Assembly (NCBI GenBank): GCA_002405515.1 | Contig: DHLZ01000122.1 | Span: 1 to 9,691 of the forward strand | Length of the DNA stretch: 9,691 nucleotides | Origin: Planctomycetaceae bacterium UBA4655 | Lineage (GTDB): Bacteria; Planctomycetota; Planctomycetia; Pirellulales; UBA1268 | Direction: 5' to 3' | Part shown: piece by piece, positions 1 through 5,491 of the stretch | Layout: each line of letters begins with the position of its first letter | Numbering within the stretch: position 1 is the first letter of the stretch | Program-made: the position numbers and the translations under genes | Notes under the pieces: generated by a model | What the model was told of the DNA's origin: nothing | What the model saw: the letters and a program-made list of their open reading frames with translations, nothing else | Database searches by the model: none

Positions 1-22
1 GTTGCCCGCAGAACAATGTCAA

Positions 23-262
23 CTACTGGGTGCTCCCGGTAGTGACGCCCGCGACTGCACCGGACTCGTGCTCGAAATAGTGTATCTCGCCGGTCGAGCC
101 TCCCTTGAGCACCTTTCGCCATTGTCCGGGCCGCAATTCGCGCAGGTGCCTCAGCAGCGAATGATTGTGAACACGTAATTTGATCGGAGAAAACCGGTCT
201 GGGAGCCAGTCCGCCGGCACCGACCCAGATGCACGAATGTTTCCGAAGAGATGCAACGGCAT
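23..262 (-). CDS. Small protein of unknown function
   Basis: This 79-residue reading frame has no function I can name. Its second half (GQWRKVLKGGSTGEIHYFEH, then ESGAVAGV) resembles small bacterial proteins I recall with a G-x-W-x-K-V ... E-I-H-Y-F-E-H-x-S-G pattern. That makes it look like real protein rather than a chance frame. There is no signal peptide, membrane segment or cysteine motif. The ATG at 262 is the only Met in the frame and lies 7 bases after a TATTTT hexamer that follows a TTGACA box, so the message is probably leaderless. The TAG stop is followed directly by another TTGACA on the same strand (17-22), perhaps the promoter of the next module outside the window. It is the last gene in transcription order and follows the HEPN/MNT pair. 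The short tail after AGV (TTGSTQ) may be a truncated C-terminus. Confidence 0.5.
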   Translation of the reverse strand: MPLHLFGNIRASGSVPADWLPDRFSPIKLRVHNHSLLRHLRELRPGQWRKVLKGGSTGEIHYFEHESGAVAGVTTGSTQ

Positions 263-269
263 GCACCAG

Positions 270-296
270 AAAATACATATACAGTACTTATGTCAA
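270..296 (-). promoter_or_regulatory. Predicted promoter with operator-like inverted repeat
   Basis: Reading the minus strand, TTGACA (296-291) is followed after 15 bases by TATTTT (275-270). The ATG of the small gene starts at 262, only 7 bases after the -10, so the predicted transcription start falls on or next to the start codon. The spacer holds the inverted arms ACATA and TATGT, which could bind a repressor. The start of the element (TTGACA, AA, TACTGTA) resembles the promoter at 5434-5460. Confidence 0.5.
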
Positions 297-323
297 TGCA
301 TGAACGTCGCCGGACCATGCCTT

Positions 324-356
324 TCCTCACCTCTGCCGGGCGAGGAGTTCGACGAG
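324..356 (-). pseudogene. Duplicated 3-prime end of the GalU-like gene
   Basis: These 33 bases match 1609-1641, the last codons and stop of the GalU-like gene, at 31 of 33 positions. Read on the minus strand they encode LVELLARQR-stop, against LVDLLARQR-stop in the intact gene, with TGA at 329-327. The copy begins 8 bases after the HEPN stop codon (365-367). The MNT-HEPN module is thus bracketed by the complete GalU-like gene upstream and a scrap of its end downstream, the same layout as the rfbD scrap at 4770-4879. Confidence 0.7.
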
Positions 357-364
357 GCGGGATT

Positions 365-763
365 TCATGATGGCGGAAGCATTGTCCGAAAGGCACCCAC
401 GATCTTCTCGGCGTTTGCGATTGAATCCGCGGCGTCTACCTTCGAAACGGGCGACGCATCGCCGTAGTCGCTCTTCAGGCGTGATTGGTACAGCCCGCGA
501 ATGAGCGACGTGAATTCCGGCGGAAGTTTTCCGGTCCTGACGAGCTCCGTGTCGATGGCCGCGAGCAAGGCGGAGTGTTTTCGAAAAGACTTGTCGATGC
601 TTGCAAAGAAGGCGGTCGCGGCGTGAAACGCGGCGCAGTATGCCCGCCCGCGGACGAGCCTGCAGAAGCCCCCTTGAATCGCGTACCTCGCCTCCGCCAA
701 ACACTCTTCGGCGCGGGCGAGCTCGTCGGCCACCGTCGCCGATCGTGCCTCATTTCCGGTCAT
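365..763 (-). CDS. HEPN-domain protein (COG1895/UPF0332-like), probable toxin of an MNT-HEPN pair
   Basis: This 132-residue protein is mainly alpha-helical. It carries R40-AYCAAF-H47, the R-x6-H form of the HEPN motif in the 'RAYYAxFHAA' context typical of the UPF0332/COG1895 branch. HEPN proteins paired with MNT nucleotidyltransferases are usually metal-independent RNases, neutralised by the partner. I chose the ATG at 763 because it overlaps the MNT stop as ATGA, implying translational coupling. The frame stays open to 838, but that extension lies wholly inside the MNT gene and has no homology-like content. Asp/Glu/Ser-rich helices follow the motif, and the protein ends naturally at PPS. 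The family assignment is strong; RNase activity is inferred from the family. Eight bases after its stop lies the copied 3-prime end of the GalU-like gene. Confidence 0.85.
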   Translation of the reverse strand: MTGNEARSATVADELARAEECLAEARYAIQGGFCRLVRGRAYCAAFHAATAFFASIDKSFRKHSALLAAIDTELVRTGKLPPEFTSLIRGLYQSRLKSDYGDASPVSKVDAADSIANAEKIVGAFRTMLPPS

Positions 764-1122
764 CGGCAATACACCTCGATGCCGTCCTGGTCGATCTGAC
801 GCCTCAGAGGGGTGGCTTGGTCGATGCCGTGCCACCATCGCTCATGCGAGCGGATCACAAGCTGCACGACCTTGCCGTGCTCGATGCCGGCATTCCATGC
901 AACGTCGTTCATGGCGGCCTCGTCGTCAGGTGTCACCTCGTCGGTCGTGATGACAAGGAGGTCGATGTCGCTCTCCGGGTCGTCGTCGCCGCGGGCCTTC
1001 GATCCAAAAAGCACGATCCGCTCGACGGGCCAGGCGGCCGAGAGGCCGGCGATCGTGTCGGTGACCGCCCGCCGGTCGGCGTCCGAACTCAGCGTCTTTG
1101 GGAGCGAAAGCGAAATGGACAT
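760..1122 (-). CDS. MNT-type minimal nucleotidyltransferase, probable antitoxin of the MNT-HEPN pair
   Basis: This 120-residue protein has the polymerase-beta nucleotidyltransferase signature: GSKARG at residues 40-45 followed by SDIDL at 51-55, giving the metal-binding Asp pair D52 and D54. That is the whole core of the MNT family. In characterised pairs the MNT protein transfers AMP to the HEPN toxin and silences it, and this is the likely job here. The ATG at 1122 has AAGGTGG about 6 bases upstream. A TTGCCT-N17-TAGGAT promoter candidate lies just beyond it. It overlaps the HEPN gene by 4 bases (ATGA). It is separated from the GalU-like gene by a 490-base repeat-rich spacer, so it is probably transcribed on its own. 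No defect is visible. Confidence 0.9.
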   Translation of the reverse strand: MSISLSLPKTLSSDADRRAVTDTIAGLSAAWPVERIVLFGSKARGDDDPESDIDLLVITTDEVTPDDEAAMNDVAWNAGIEHGKVVQLVIRSHERWWHGIDQATPLRRQIDQDGIEVYCR

Positions 1123-1159
1123 CGTCTTCCACCTTCACGAAAATGAACAACCGTCCATC

Positions 1160-1188
1160 ATCCTACGCTTCGCTTTGCCAGCAGGCAA
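1160..1188 (-). promoter_or_regulatory. Candidate promoter of the MNT-HEPN operon
   Basis: On the minus strand TTGCCT (1188-1183) is followed by a 17-base spacer and TAGGAT (1165-1160). This leaves a leader of about 31 bases with an AAGGTGG ribosome-binding site before the ATG at 1122. The hexamers are imperfect, so this is a plausible call rather than a firm one. Confidence 0.35.
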
Positions 1189-1259
1189 TCACCCGCTCAT
1201 TACCGGGAGCACGAGCAAGTTGACGGCTCGTCGATCTTGGCGGGCTGACCCATCGGATG

Positions 1260-1417
1260 CACGGAAGCCCGAGGCGCGAGCCGAGAGGGGCGTTGACCCG
1301 CCGCTACTCCCGACGTCACGTCCGGGGAAACCTTCCGGCGCACACGGTTCCTTGCCGCTGTCCGTTGATTTGCTACCACCCCAACGCCCCTCTCGGCTCG
1401 CGCCTCGGGCTTCCGTG
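1260..1417. repeat. Perfect 36-bp inverted repeat with 86-bp loop
   Basis: Arms 1260-1295 and 1382-1417 are exact reverse complements. The arm sequence begins CGGAAGCCCGAGGCGCGAGC when read from 1262, and the right arm runs into the first unit of the tandem array that follows. The pair could fold into a large hairpin downstream of the GalU-like gene and might end its transcription, but there is no T-run. A 20-base relative (19 of 20 identical to 1261-1280) occurs at 9563-9582. The sequence is therefore a dispersed repeat, not merely a local hairpin. The 86-base loop has no gene. Confidence 0.85.
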
Positions 1418-1568
1418 GGAAAGCGTCAAGCTTCCTCTCGGCTCGCGCCTCGAGCTTCCGTGGAAAAGCGTCAAGCTTCCTCTCGGCTTGCGCCTCGGGC
1501 TTCCGTGGAAAAGCGTCAAGCTTCCTCTCGGCTTGCGCCTCGGGCTTCCGTGGAAATTCGTCAAGCTT
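1389..1568. repeat. Four tandem 45-bp units
   Basis: Units lie at 1389-1433, 1434-1478, 1479-1523 and 1524-1568. Each begins CCTCTCGGCT and ends GCGTCAAGCTT (TTCGTCAAGCTT in the last unit), with about one to four differences between units. The unit is a multiple of three, so frames on both strands stay open across it and would read a 15-residue repeat (LDAFPRKPEAQAERK on the minus strand). No start site, domain or codon signal supports translation. Each unit contains the CTCGCGCCTCGGGCTTCCG core, the reverse complement of the dispersed repeat at 1261-1280 and 9563-9582. The rest of the 1123-1611 spacer shows no gene. Confidence 0.9.
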
Positions 1569-1611
1569 CCGGATTTGGTCATCTGTGCCGCAGCGTGCCA
1601 TTTTCCCATCC

Positions 1612-2487
1612 TCACCGCTGCCGGGCGAGGAGGTCGACGAGTTGGGCGAGGATTTCGGCGCGGTCCTTGCCGGAGAGGCCGAGAGCGAGCTGGGCGAGGA
1701 GCAGGCCGTAGGTGACGCCGAGGTTCGAGCGGCTGCCCTCGATCTCGTAGGCGAGATACCGCTCCTGCGCGGCGAGCTTCGCGAGGGCTGGCGAGAGCTG
1801 GCGGTCGCCGACATCTCCGATCGCGTCGAGGATCGGGTAGATCGCGGGCGTGAGCACGTGCATGCCGAAGAAGCAGAGGTAGTGGCCGGCCCGCAGGCCC
1901 GGCACGATCAGCTCCTGCTCGGCCTGCGTCGGCGTCGGCTTCTCGACGACGGTGTCGATCTCGTAGAGCCCCTTCCGCTGCGGCACGAGCCTGCCGCCGA
2001 CGGTGCCGAAGTAGGGGAGCATGTTCTCGCGGGTCGGCTGCACGGCCGAGACGGCGCAGTCCTCCGCCTCCGCCACCTCGACGAGCTGCCGTGCGCAGCG
2101 CACGACCTGCCCATCGGGGCGAACGACGCCATCGGCCCCGCCATCGGCAGGCCGTGTGCTCACATAGAGGTGATCCCCTACGAGGTGCAGAAACGGCTCG
2201 TCGCCGACGAACTCGCGGGCCATCTTCACGGCGTTGCCGTAGCCGAGCGGCTCGGGCTGCGGGATGAGCGCGAGCTTCGACGGGGCGTTGCCCGCGGCCG
2301 CGCGGAAGGCGACCTCGTCGCCGGGCCTCACGACCACTGCCACCTCATGCGCCCCGGCGGCCACGGCCTCCTCGACGATGATCTCGATCGCCGTCTTCGT
2401 CACGCCATCCCGGTCGACGAGACGCTGCAAGGGCAGCCTCGCCTCGTCCCGTCCGGCGGCGGTGATGACGGCCCGTTTGAGTCTCAT
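1612..2487 (-). CDS. GalU-like sugar nucleotidyltransferase (UTP-glucose-1-phosphate uridylyltransferase-related)
   Basis: This 291-residue protein has the fold pattern of the GalU/RmlA nucleotidyltransferases. It starts RAVITAAGR (5-13), followed by IVEEAVAAG (37-45), the nucleotide/sugar-pocket-like PQPEPLGYGNAV (76-87), LVGDHLY at 102-108 where GalU has its metal-site Asp, and VVEKPTP (180-186). Such enzymes make UDP-glucose or related sugar nucleotides in the cytosol from a sugar 1-phosphate and an NTP. The canonical G-x-G-T-R-x-L-P...P-K signature is replaced by AAGRDEARLPLQRLVDRDG, so substrate and even activity are uncertain. I recall planctomycete homologues with a similar AAGRGxRxLPLQ start. 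The ATG at 2487 overlaps the stop of the ATPase gene (ATGA) and has GAGG 8 bases upstream, so it is probably co-translated with it. Its final 33 bases recur at 324-356. A function next to rfbD in polysaccharide precursor supply is reasonable. Confidence 0.8.
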   Translation of the reverse strand: MRLKRAVITAAGRDEARLPLQRLVDRDGVTKTAIEIIVEEAVAAGAHEVAVVVRPGDEVAFRAAAGNAPSKLALIPQPEPLGYGNAVKMAREFVGDEPFLHLVGDHLYVSTRPADGGADGVVRPDGQVVRCARQLVEVAEAEDCAVSAVQPTRENMLPYFGTVGGRLVPQRKGLYEIDTVVEKPTPTQAEQELIVPGLRAGHYLCFFGMHVLTPAIYPILDAIGDVGDRQLSPALAKLAAQERYLAYEIEGSRSNLGVTYGLLLAQLALGLSGKDRAEILAQLVDLLARQR

Positions 2488-3827
2488 GGAGAATCCCTCA
2501 GTCGAAGCAGTCTATCGAGGCAGGGAACCGCATACAGCGGAATGTTCAGGAGCCCTGCGTCGATCCGCAGGTTTCGCAGGCCCGCCCGCACGGCCGCGGG
2601 CGGATCGAACTGCCGGCGGTAGTGTGCCAGGCTCTTGCTGCGGGCGTTGACGCCGGCCTTCACCTCGAGCGGCACCACGCCACCGGCTTCGACGAGGAAG
2701 TCGATCTCCGTGCCGGTGCTCTCGTTCCGCCAGTAATACAGCCGGCCGTCCTGTTCGCCGGTCGTGCGAGAGGCAAGCTGCTGGGCGACGAACTGCTCGG
2801 TGATCGCCCCCTTGAACTCCTCGAAAACATCATTGCCGTGAAGGATCGTCTCCGGGGCGAGATTCGCGGCGGCGGCCAGGAGTCCGACATCCAGTGCAAA
2901 CAGCTTGAAGAGCCGACGATTGCAGTAGCCTGCCAGGGGCAGCTTCGGCACGCTCAGGGCAAACGATCGATGCACCAATCCCGCCTGCTCGAGCCAGAGC
3001 AACGCGTCTTCGTAGTCACGAGCCCTCGCCCCGCCCCGTACCGCCGAAAACAGAAACCGCCTGTTTTCCCTGGCGAGCTGTTGCGGGATCGATTCCCAGA
3101 GCATCACGAGCCTTGGGACGAGGCTCGCCGGCGCGTGCTTCGCGAAGTCGAGCCGGTACGCGGCCACGATGTCACCCTGGATCCGTCGCACCGCCGCGAA
3201 GTCGCGGCGTTCGGCGAACGCCTTCACCGCCTCGGGCATGCCCCCCACGAACAGGTATTCGCGGAGGGCCGCGGTGAGCTCCGCATGCAACGCTTCCGGC
3301 AGCGGCGCAACCTCGTCGATCGCGTCGAGTCGCTCGCGACATCCGCTGCGGCCGGTGCCGTCGAGAAACTCATGGATCGTGAGCGGATGGAGCGTGTGCA
3401 ACTCCACCTTGCCGGCCGGAAACGAAGCTGCCTTCGCGAGCTCGACGCCGAGCAGGGAGCCGGCCGCCGCGAGGTGCACCTGCGGCGCCTGTTCGCAGAA
3501 ATACTTGAGGCTCGTGATCGCCCTCGGGCAGGCCTGAACCTCGTCGAAAAGCAGGACGGCACGGCCGGCAAGCACGTCCGCCGGATCGAACCGGGCAACA
3601 AGGGCCAGATCGGCCACGAGCCGTTTCGGGTCCAAATCCCCTTCGAATACGCGGGCGAGCGCCGGCTGGGCCTCGAAGTTCAGTTCGCAGACGGAGGCGT
3701 AGGCCGTCGATCCAAACTGCCGCAAAAGAAACGTCTTGCCGGTCTGGCGGGCTCCTTTCAGGAGCAGCGGCTTCCGGCCCGGCCGAGCCTTCCATGCCGT
3801 CAAAACACGTTCAAAATCCCGGTTCAT
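2484..3827 (-). CDS. AAA_14/DUF4143-family ATPase
   Basis: This 447-residue protein is a typical member of the widespread archaeal/bacterial ATPases with an N-terminal AAA_14 domain and C-terminal DUF4143. The Walker A is GARQTGKT (25-32) and Walker B is VLLFDEVQACP (91-101), followed by a sensor-like AAAGS (120-124). Near the C-terminus, EIDFLVEAGG...LEVKAG (about 374-392) matches the PD-(D/E)xK-nuclease-like core seen in DUF4143 proteins. Their cellular role is largely unknown; they are frequent in accessory regions. The frame can be read from a TTG at 3845, but the ATG at 3827 (MNRDFERV) fits the usual start. The 4-base ATGA overlap with the GalU-like gene suggests translational coupling. 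The upstream region is shared with a divergent MNT-HEPN pair and holds a 14-bp palindrome. Length is normal and no lesion is visible. Confidence 0.9.
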   Translation of the reverse strand: MNRDFERVLTAWKARPGRKPLLLKGARQTGKTFLLRQFGSTAYASVCELNFEAQPALARVFEGDLDPKRLVADLALVARFDPADVLAGRAVLLFDEVQACPRAITSLKYFCEQAPQVHLAAAGSLLGVELAKAASFPAGKVELHTLHPLTIHEFLDGTGRSGCRERLDAIDEVAPLPEALHAELTAALREYLFVGGMPEAVKAFAERRDFAAVRRIQGDIVAAYRLDFAKHAPASLVPRLVMLWESIPQQLARENRRFLFSAVRGGARARDYEDALLWLEQAGLVHRSFALSVPKLPLAGYCNRRLFKLFALDVGLLAAAANLAPETILHGNDVFEEFKGAITEQFVAQQLASRTTGEQDGRLYYWRNESTGTEIDFLVEAGGVVPLEVKAGVNARSKSLAHYRRQFDPPAAVRAGLRNLRIDAGLLNIPLYAVPCLDRLLRLRDSP

Positions 3828-3866
3828 GGCTATAGATGATATCAAGAACAGCCAAGCAGCGCACGA

Positions 3867-3880
3867 AGTTCCTAGGAACT
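3867..3880. promoter_or_regulatory. Perfect 14-bp palindrome in a divergent intergenic region, candidate operator
   Basis: AGTTCCTAGGAACT is fully self-complementary. It sits in the 126-bp gap between the ATPase start (3827, minus) and the MNT start (3954, plus), a suitable place for a repressor controlling both transcripts. A second, shorter inverted arm pair (GGCC, then GGCC, 3883-3895) lies next to it. I see no convincing -35/-10 pair for either gene. An operator role is inferred from symmetry and position only. Confidence 0.4.
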
Positions 3881-3953
3881 ACGGCCAATTCGGCCCGCTT
3901 GCGTCCAGCAACCGGCTCGTTTCCCGTCAAACTGCTGGGAGTAGACTTCTCGC

Positions 3954-4292
3954 ATGGAGCCCACCCCGACCCTCCCCGGACCCCGGACGCCGTTCGAGGA
4001 GCGGTATCTGACGCTGGCGAGGGAGATCTGCCTGGAAACGATTCCCGACGAGCGGTTTGAAATCTTCCTGTTCGGTTCGCGGGCCCGCGGACATGCCGAC
4101 CACGCGAGCGACGTCGATATCGGCATCCTGGGGCCGGAGCCTGCCGGCGAGCTCGTGGGGCGGCTCTGGTCGCGGCTCGACGCGTCGGACGTTCCCTGGC
4201 GGTGCCAGGTCGTTGATTTCGCGACGGTGACCGACGCCGACTTCCGGCGGCATGCCTTCGAGGGGCGAGAGATATGGCGAGCGGCGAGCTAG
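3954..4292 (+). CDS. mntA: MNT-type minimal nucleotidyltransferase, antitoxin of the plus-strand MNT-HEPN pair
   Basis: This 112-residue protein has the minimal nucleotidyltransferase core GSRARG (41-46) followed by DVDI (53-56), with metal-binding Asp residues D53 and D55. Helices before and after the core match MNT proteins in length. Its partner is an HI0074/HepT-like HEPN protein with an intact R-x4-H-x-Y motif. In the characterised MntA-HepT system the MNT protein AMPylates the Tyr of that motif, and this pair has every residue needed for that. The genes overlap by 19 bases. A GGAG (3938-3941) sits 12 bases before the ATG, slightly far. This is the only plus-strand operon in the window and faces away from the ATPase gene. 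The symbol is by analogy. Confidence 0.88.
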   Translation: MEPTPTLPGPRTPFEERYLTLAREICLETIPDERFEIFLFGSRARGHADHASDVDIGILGPEPAGELVGRLWSRLDASDVPWRCQVVDFATVTDADFRRHAFEGREIWRAAS

Positions 4293-4678
4293 GCCGGCAA
4301 AACATCCACCGGGCGATTGGGGGCTTTGCCGCGGCCCTTGCGATCGATCGGAGGCTGTTTCCCGACGAGGTGCGGGACGTCGTCGAGAGCGGGTGCATCC
4401 AGAAGTTCGAATACTGCGTGGAACTCTTCTGGAAGCATCTGCGAAGCCGACTCATCGAGGAGGGAATCGACGTGGCGAACAGCCCGAAGGGGGTGATCAA
4501 GGCCTCGCTTTCCCGCGGCTGGATCGTCGAAGACGAGTATGCCTCGGCCCTTGCGATCTTCGACGACCGCAATCGCTGCAGCCATGTCTATCGGGAGTCG
4601 ATGGTTCCGGAGATCCTCGCGAGATTGCCCAGGCACCTCGCAGTCATGCAGCAGGTGATCACCCGCTGCGACGTCTGA
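4274..4678 (+). CDS. hepT: HepT-like HEPN toxin (HI0074 / nucleotidyltransferase substrate-binding family)
   Basis: This 134-residue all-helical protein of the HI0074 family has FEYCVELFWK (45-54) in the position typical of the family helix. It has the diagnostic FDDRNRCSHVYRE segment at 96-108. This gives R99-x4-H104-x-Y106, the full HEPN RNase motif with the Tyr that is AMPylated by MntA in the studied system. Family knowledge predicts a cytosolic RNase, probably acting on tRNA, held inactive by the upstream MNT protein. The ATG at 4274 lies inside the MNT gene (19-base overlap), favouring coupled translation. Both start and end fit normal family length, so this pair looks functional, unlike most toxins near rfbD. 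It ends 91 bases before the duplicated rfbD tail, which is on the opposite strand. Confidence 0.88.
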   Translation: MASGELGRQNIHRAIGGFAAALAIDRRLFPDEVRDVVESGCIQKFEYCVELFWKHLRSRLIEEGIDVANSPKGVIKASLSRGWIVEDEYASALAIFDDRNRCSHVYRESMVPEILARLPRHLAVMQQVITRCDV

Positions 4679-4722
4679 TGGCGGCAGCCCCGCCGCGGTC
4701 GCTCGCCTTTCAGAGGGCCGCT

Positions 4723-4771
4723 AAAAAGCGATCGTTTCTTGTCGCGAACCACGAAGAAGCGATCGTTTCTT
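4723..4771. repeat. Direct repeat pair of an 18-bp near-palindrome
   Basis: AAAAAGCGATCGTTTCTT (4723-4740) and AAGAAGCGATCGTTTCTT (4754-4771) differ at one base and start 31 bases apart. The second copy is palindromic except for one mismatched pair (AAGAA-G-CGATCG-T-TTCTT). The rfbD 3-prime fragment stops exactly at the edge of the second copy, and its TAA stop codon lies partly inside it (4770-4771). The pair may mark a recombination or insertion boundary. A short GGCGG/CCGCC hairpin (4680-4694) follows the HEPN gene; nothing else is seen in 4679-4722. Confidence 0.7.
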
Positions 4772-4879
4772 AGTCAACGAGGGCCGCGACGACGGCGGCG
4801 ACGCCCTCCTCCCATGGCGGCAGTTCGATGCCGAGAGCGGCGCGGAGCTTGGCGGTCGAGAGCCGCGAACCGGCGGGCC
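4770..4879 (-). pseudogene. rfbD: Duplicated 3-prime end of rfbD
   Basis: Bases 4773-4879 match 5491-5598, the last third of an exon-sized stretch ending rfbD, with 7 substitutions and one 1-base gap over about 107 columns. Read on the minus strand it encodes the RfbD C-terminus from RRPAGSRLST onward (RLSTAKLRAALGIELPPWEE and the rest), ending ALVD-TAA instead of ALV-TGA because of the missing base. There is no start codon or N-terminal part. It begins 21 bases after the DUF4926 stop codon. The divergence suggests the copy came from a related strain's rfbD or is old. Together with the intact gene it brackets the DUF6883/DUF4926 pair as direct repeats. Confidence 0.92.
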
Positions 4880-4899
4880 TGCGGGCCTCCGCGTTTCGA

Positions 4900-5154
4900 T
4901 TAGGCAATCTCGTTGAGACGTCGCACTGCCAGGACCTCATCGGCCGCCAATGGCTCGACTGCCGACAAGGGCACCACAACGACCGCAATCGACTCGCCCA
5001 GTGCATTGAAAACTTCGAGCACGCACCCCGTCTCTCCGCCCGCAGGATGCGGAACGAAGTCCACGAGATAGGCCACGTCGCCGGCACAAAGCTGATGTTC
5101 CTTTACGTCGCGATTCAGCGCGACCCTCTGAAACTGCGCAACGGCCACGATCAT
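4900..5154 (-). CDS. DUF4926-like small protein
   Basis: This 84-residue protein resembles DUF4926 as I remember it: a start like FQRVALNRDVKEHQLCAGDV, a central beta-rich AYLVDFVPHP segment, then VFNALGESIAVVVVP and a tail LAADEVLAVRRL. The biochemical role of the family is unknown. It commonly sits next to DUF6883 genes in accessory DNA, and the neighbour here fits that, so the two are probably a TA-like or immunity-like pair. The ATG at 5154 has AAAGGAG only 2 bases away. The GTG two codons later would have better spacing and may be the true start. It overlaps a different frame of the DUF6883-like gene. Full family length appears present. Confidence 0.72.
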   Translation of the reverse strand: MIVAVAQFQRVALNRDVKEHQLCAGDVAYLVDFVPHPAGGETGCVLEVFNALGESIAVVVVPLSAVEPLAADEVLAVRRLNEIA

Positions 5155-5425
5155 CGCTCCTTTCCATCAACACTATCGGCAGATCGCCAACTGGTCCGCG
5201 TAGAGTTCCTTCCGTCCGCCAGAACACCCCATAAACATTTTCTCTATCTTGTAGGGATTCGACCGTCGAGGCAAGTTCGCGGATTGCCGCCTCAAGGTCG
5301 CCCGAGTTCGCGAGCGTGAATCCAGCCTTGCGAAGATACTTTGATTTGTCGTCAAAAAGCCGGCGAACAAGAAGGTATCGCAGGAGTTTGTCCTGGGCAA
5401 TCACAATCGCGTCCGGCAGCCACAT
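4937..5425 (-). CDS. DUF6883-like protein with abnormal C-terminus
   Basis: The first ~80 residues (LPDAIVIAQDKLLRYLLVRR, then DDKSKYLRKAGFTLANSGDL, ending YGVFWRTEGTLRGPVG) match the DUF6883 pattern I remember: an initial LP..., a helix ending in YLL, D-K-S-x-x-L near an aromatic/Gly pair, then YG...G-x-L-x-GP-x-G. The closing strand containing a Trp and a TLYP-like end, usual in the family, is absent. Instead the frame runs on for about 80 Arg/Gly-rich residues through the DUF4926 gene in another frame, which looks like read-through rather than protein. A deletion of the family C-terminus together with the original stop is the likely cause, so the gene may be inactive. The ATG at 5425 lies 8 bases after a TACACT hexamer, consistent with a leaderless message. 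Confidence 0.62.
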   Translation of the reverse strand: MWLPDAIVIAQDKLLRYLLVRRLFDDKSKYLRKAGFTLANSGDLEAAIRELASTVESLQDRENVYGVFWRTEGTLRGPVGDLPIVLMERSDDRGRCAVSEGRAESRRKGTSALCRRRGLSRGLRSASCGRRDGVRARSFQCTGRVDCGRCGALVGSRAIGGR

Positions 5426-5433
5426 GCCGTAAA

Positions 5434-5460
5434 AGTGTACTCACGTACAGTATTTGTCAA
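5434..5460 (-). promoter_or_regulatory. Predicted promoter and operator of the DUF6883/DUF4926 pair
   Basis: On the minus strand TTGACA (5460-5455) is followed after 15 bases by TACACT (5439-5434). The ATG at 5425 is 8 bases after the -10, so the transcript probably starts at or within two bases of the start codon. An inverted repeat TGTAC-GTGA-GTACA (5449-5436) overlaps the -10 and could be the binding site of an autorepressor. The promoter lies immediately after the end of rfbD. Confidence 0.6.
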
Positions 5461-5491
5461 GCTGCGACGCGGCTTTTGCGGCGGGCGTTCG

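Noticed and set aside
764..838. N-terminal extension of the HEPN protein
   Set aside because: It lies wholly inside the MNT gene; the ATGA-coupled ATG at 763 starts the family-like region.
1389..1568. CRISPR-like array
   Set aside because: The 45-bp units are contiguous with no variable spacers and no cas genes nearby.
1200..1814. Minus-strand frame with 15-residue repeats
   Set aside because: It starts inside the GalU-like gene in another frame and is open only because the tandem unit is a multiple of three.
1585..2622. Long plus-strand open frame (345 codons)
   Set aside because: It is antisense to the GalU-like gene, rich in Arg/His/Glu from GC-rich codon shadowing, and has no domain.
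2622..3839. Long plus-strand open frame (405 codons)
   Set aside because: It mirrors the DUF4143 ATPase, which has clear Walker motifs on the other strand; the plus frame has no recognisable motif.
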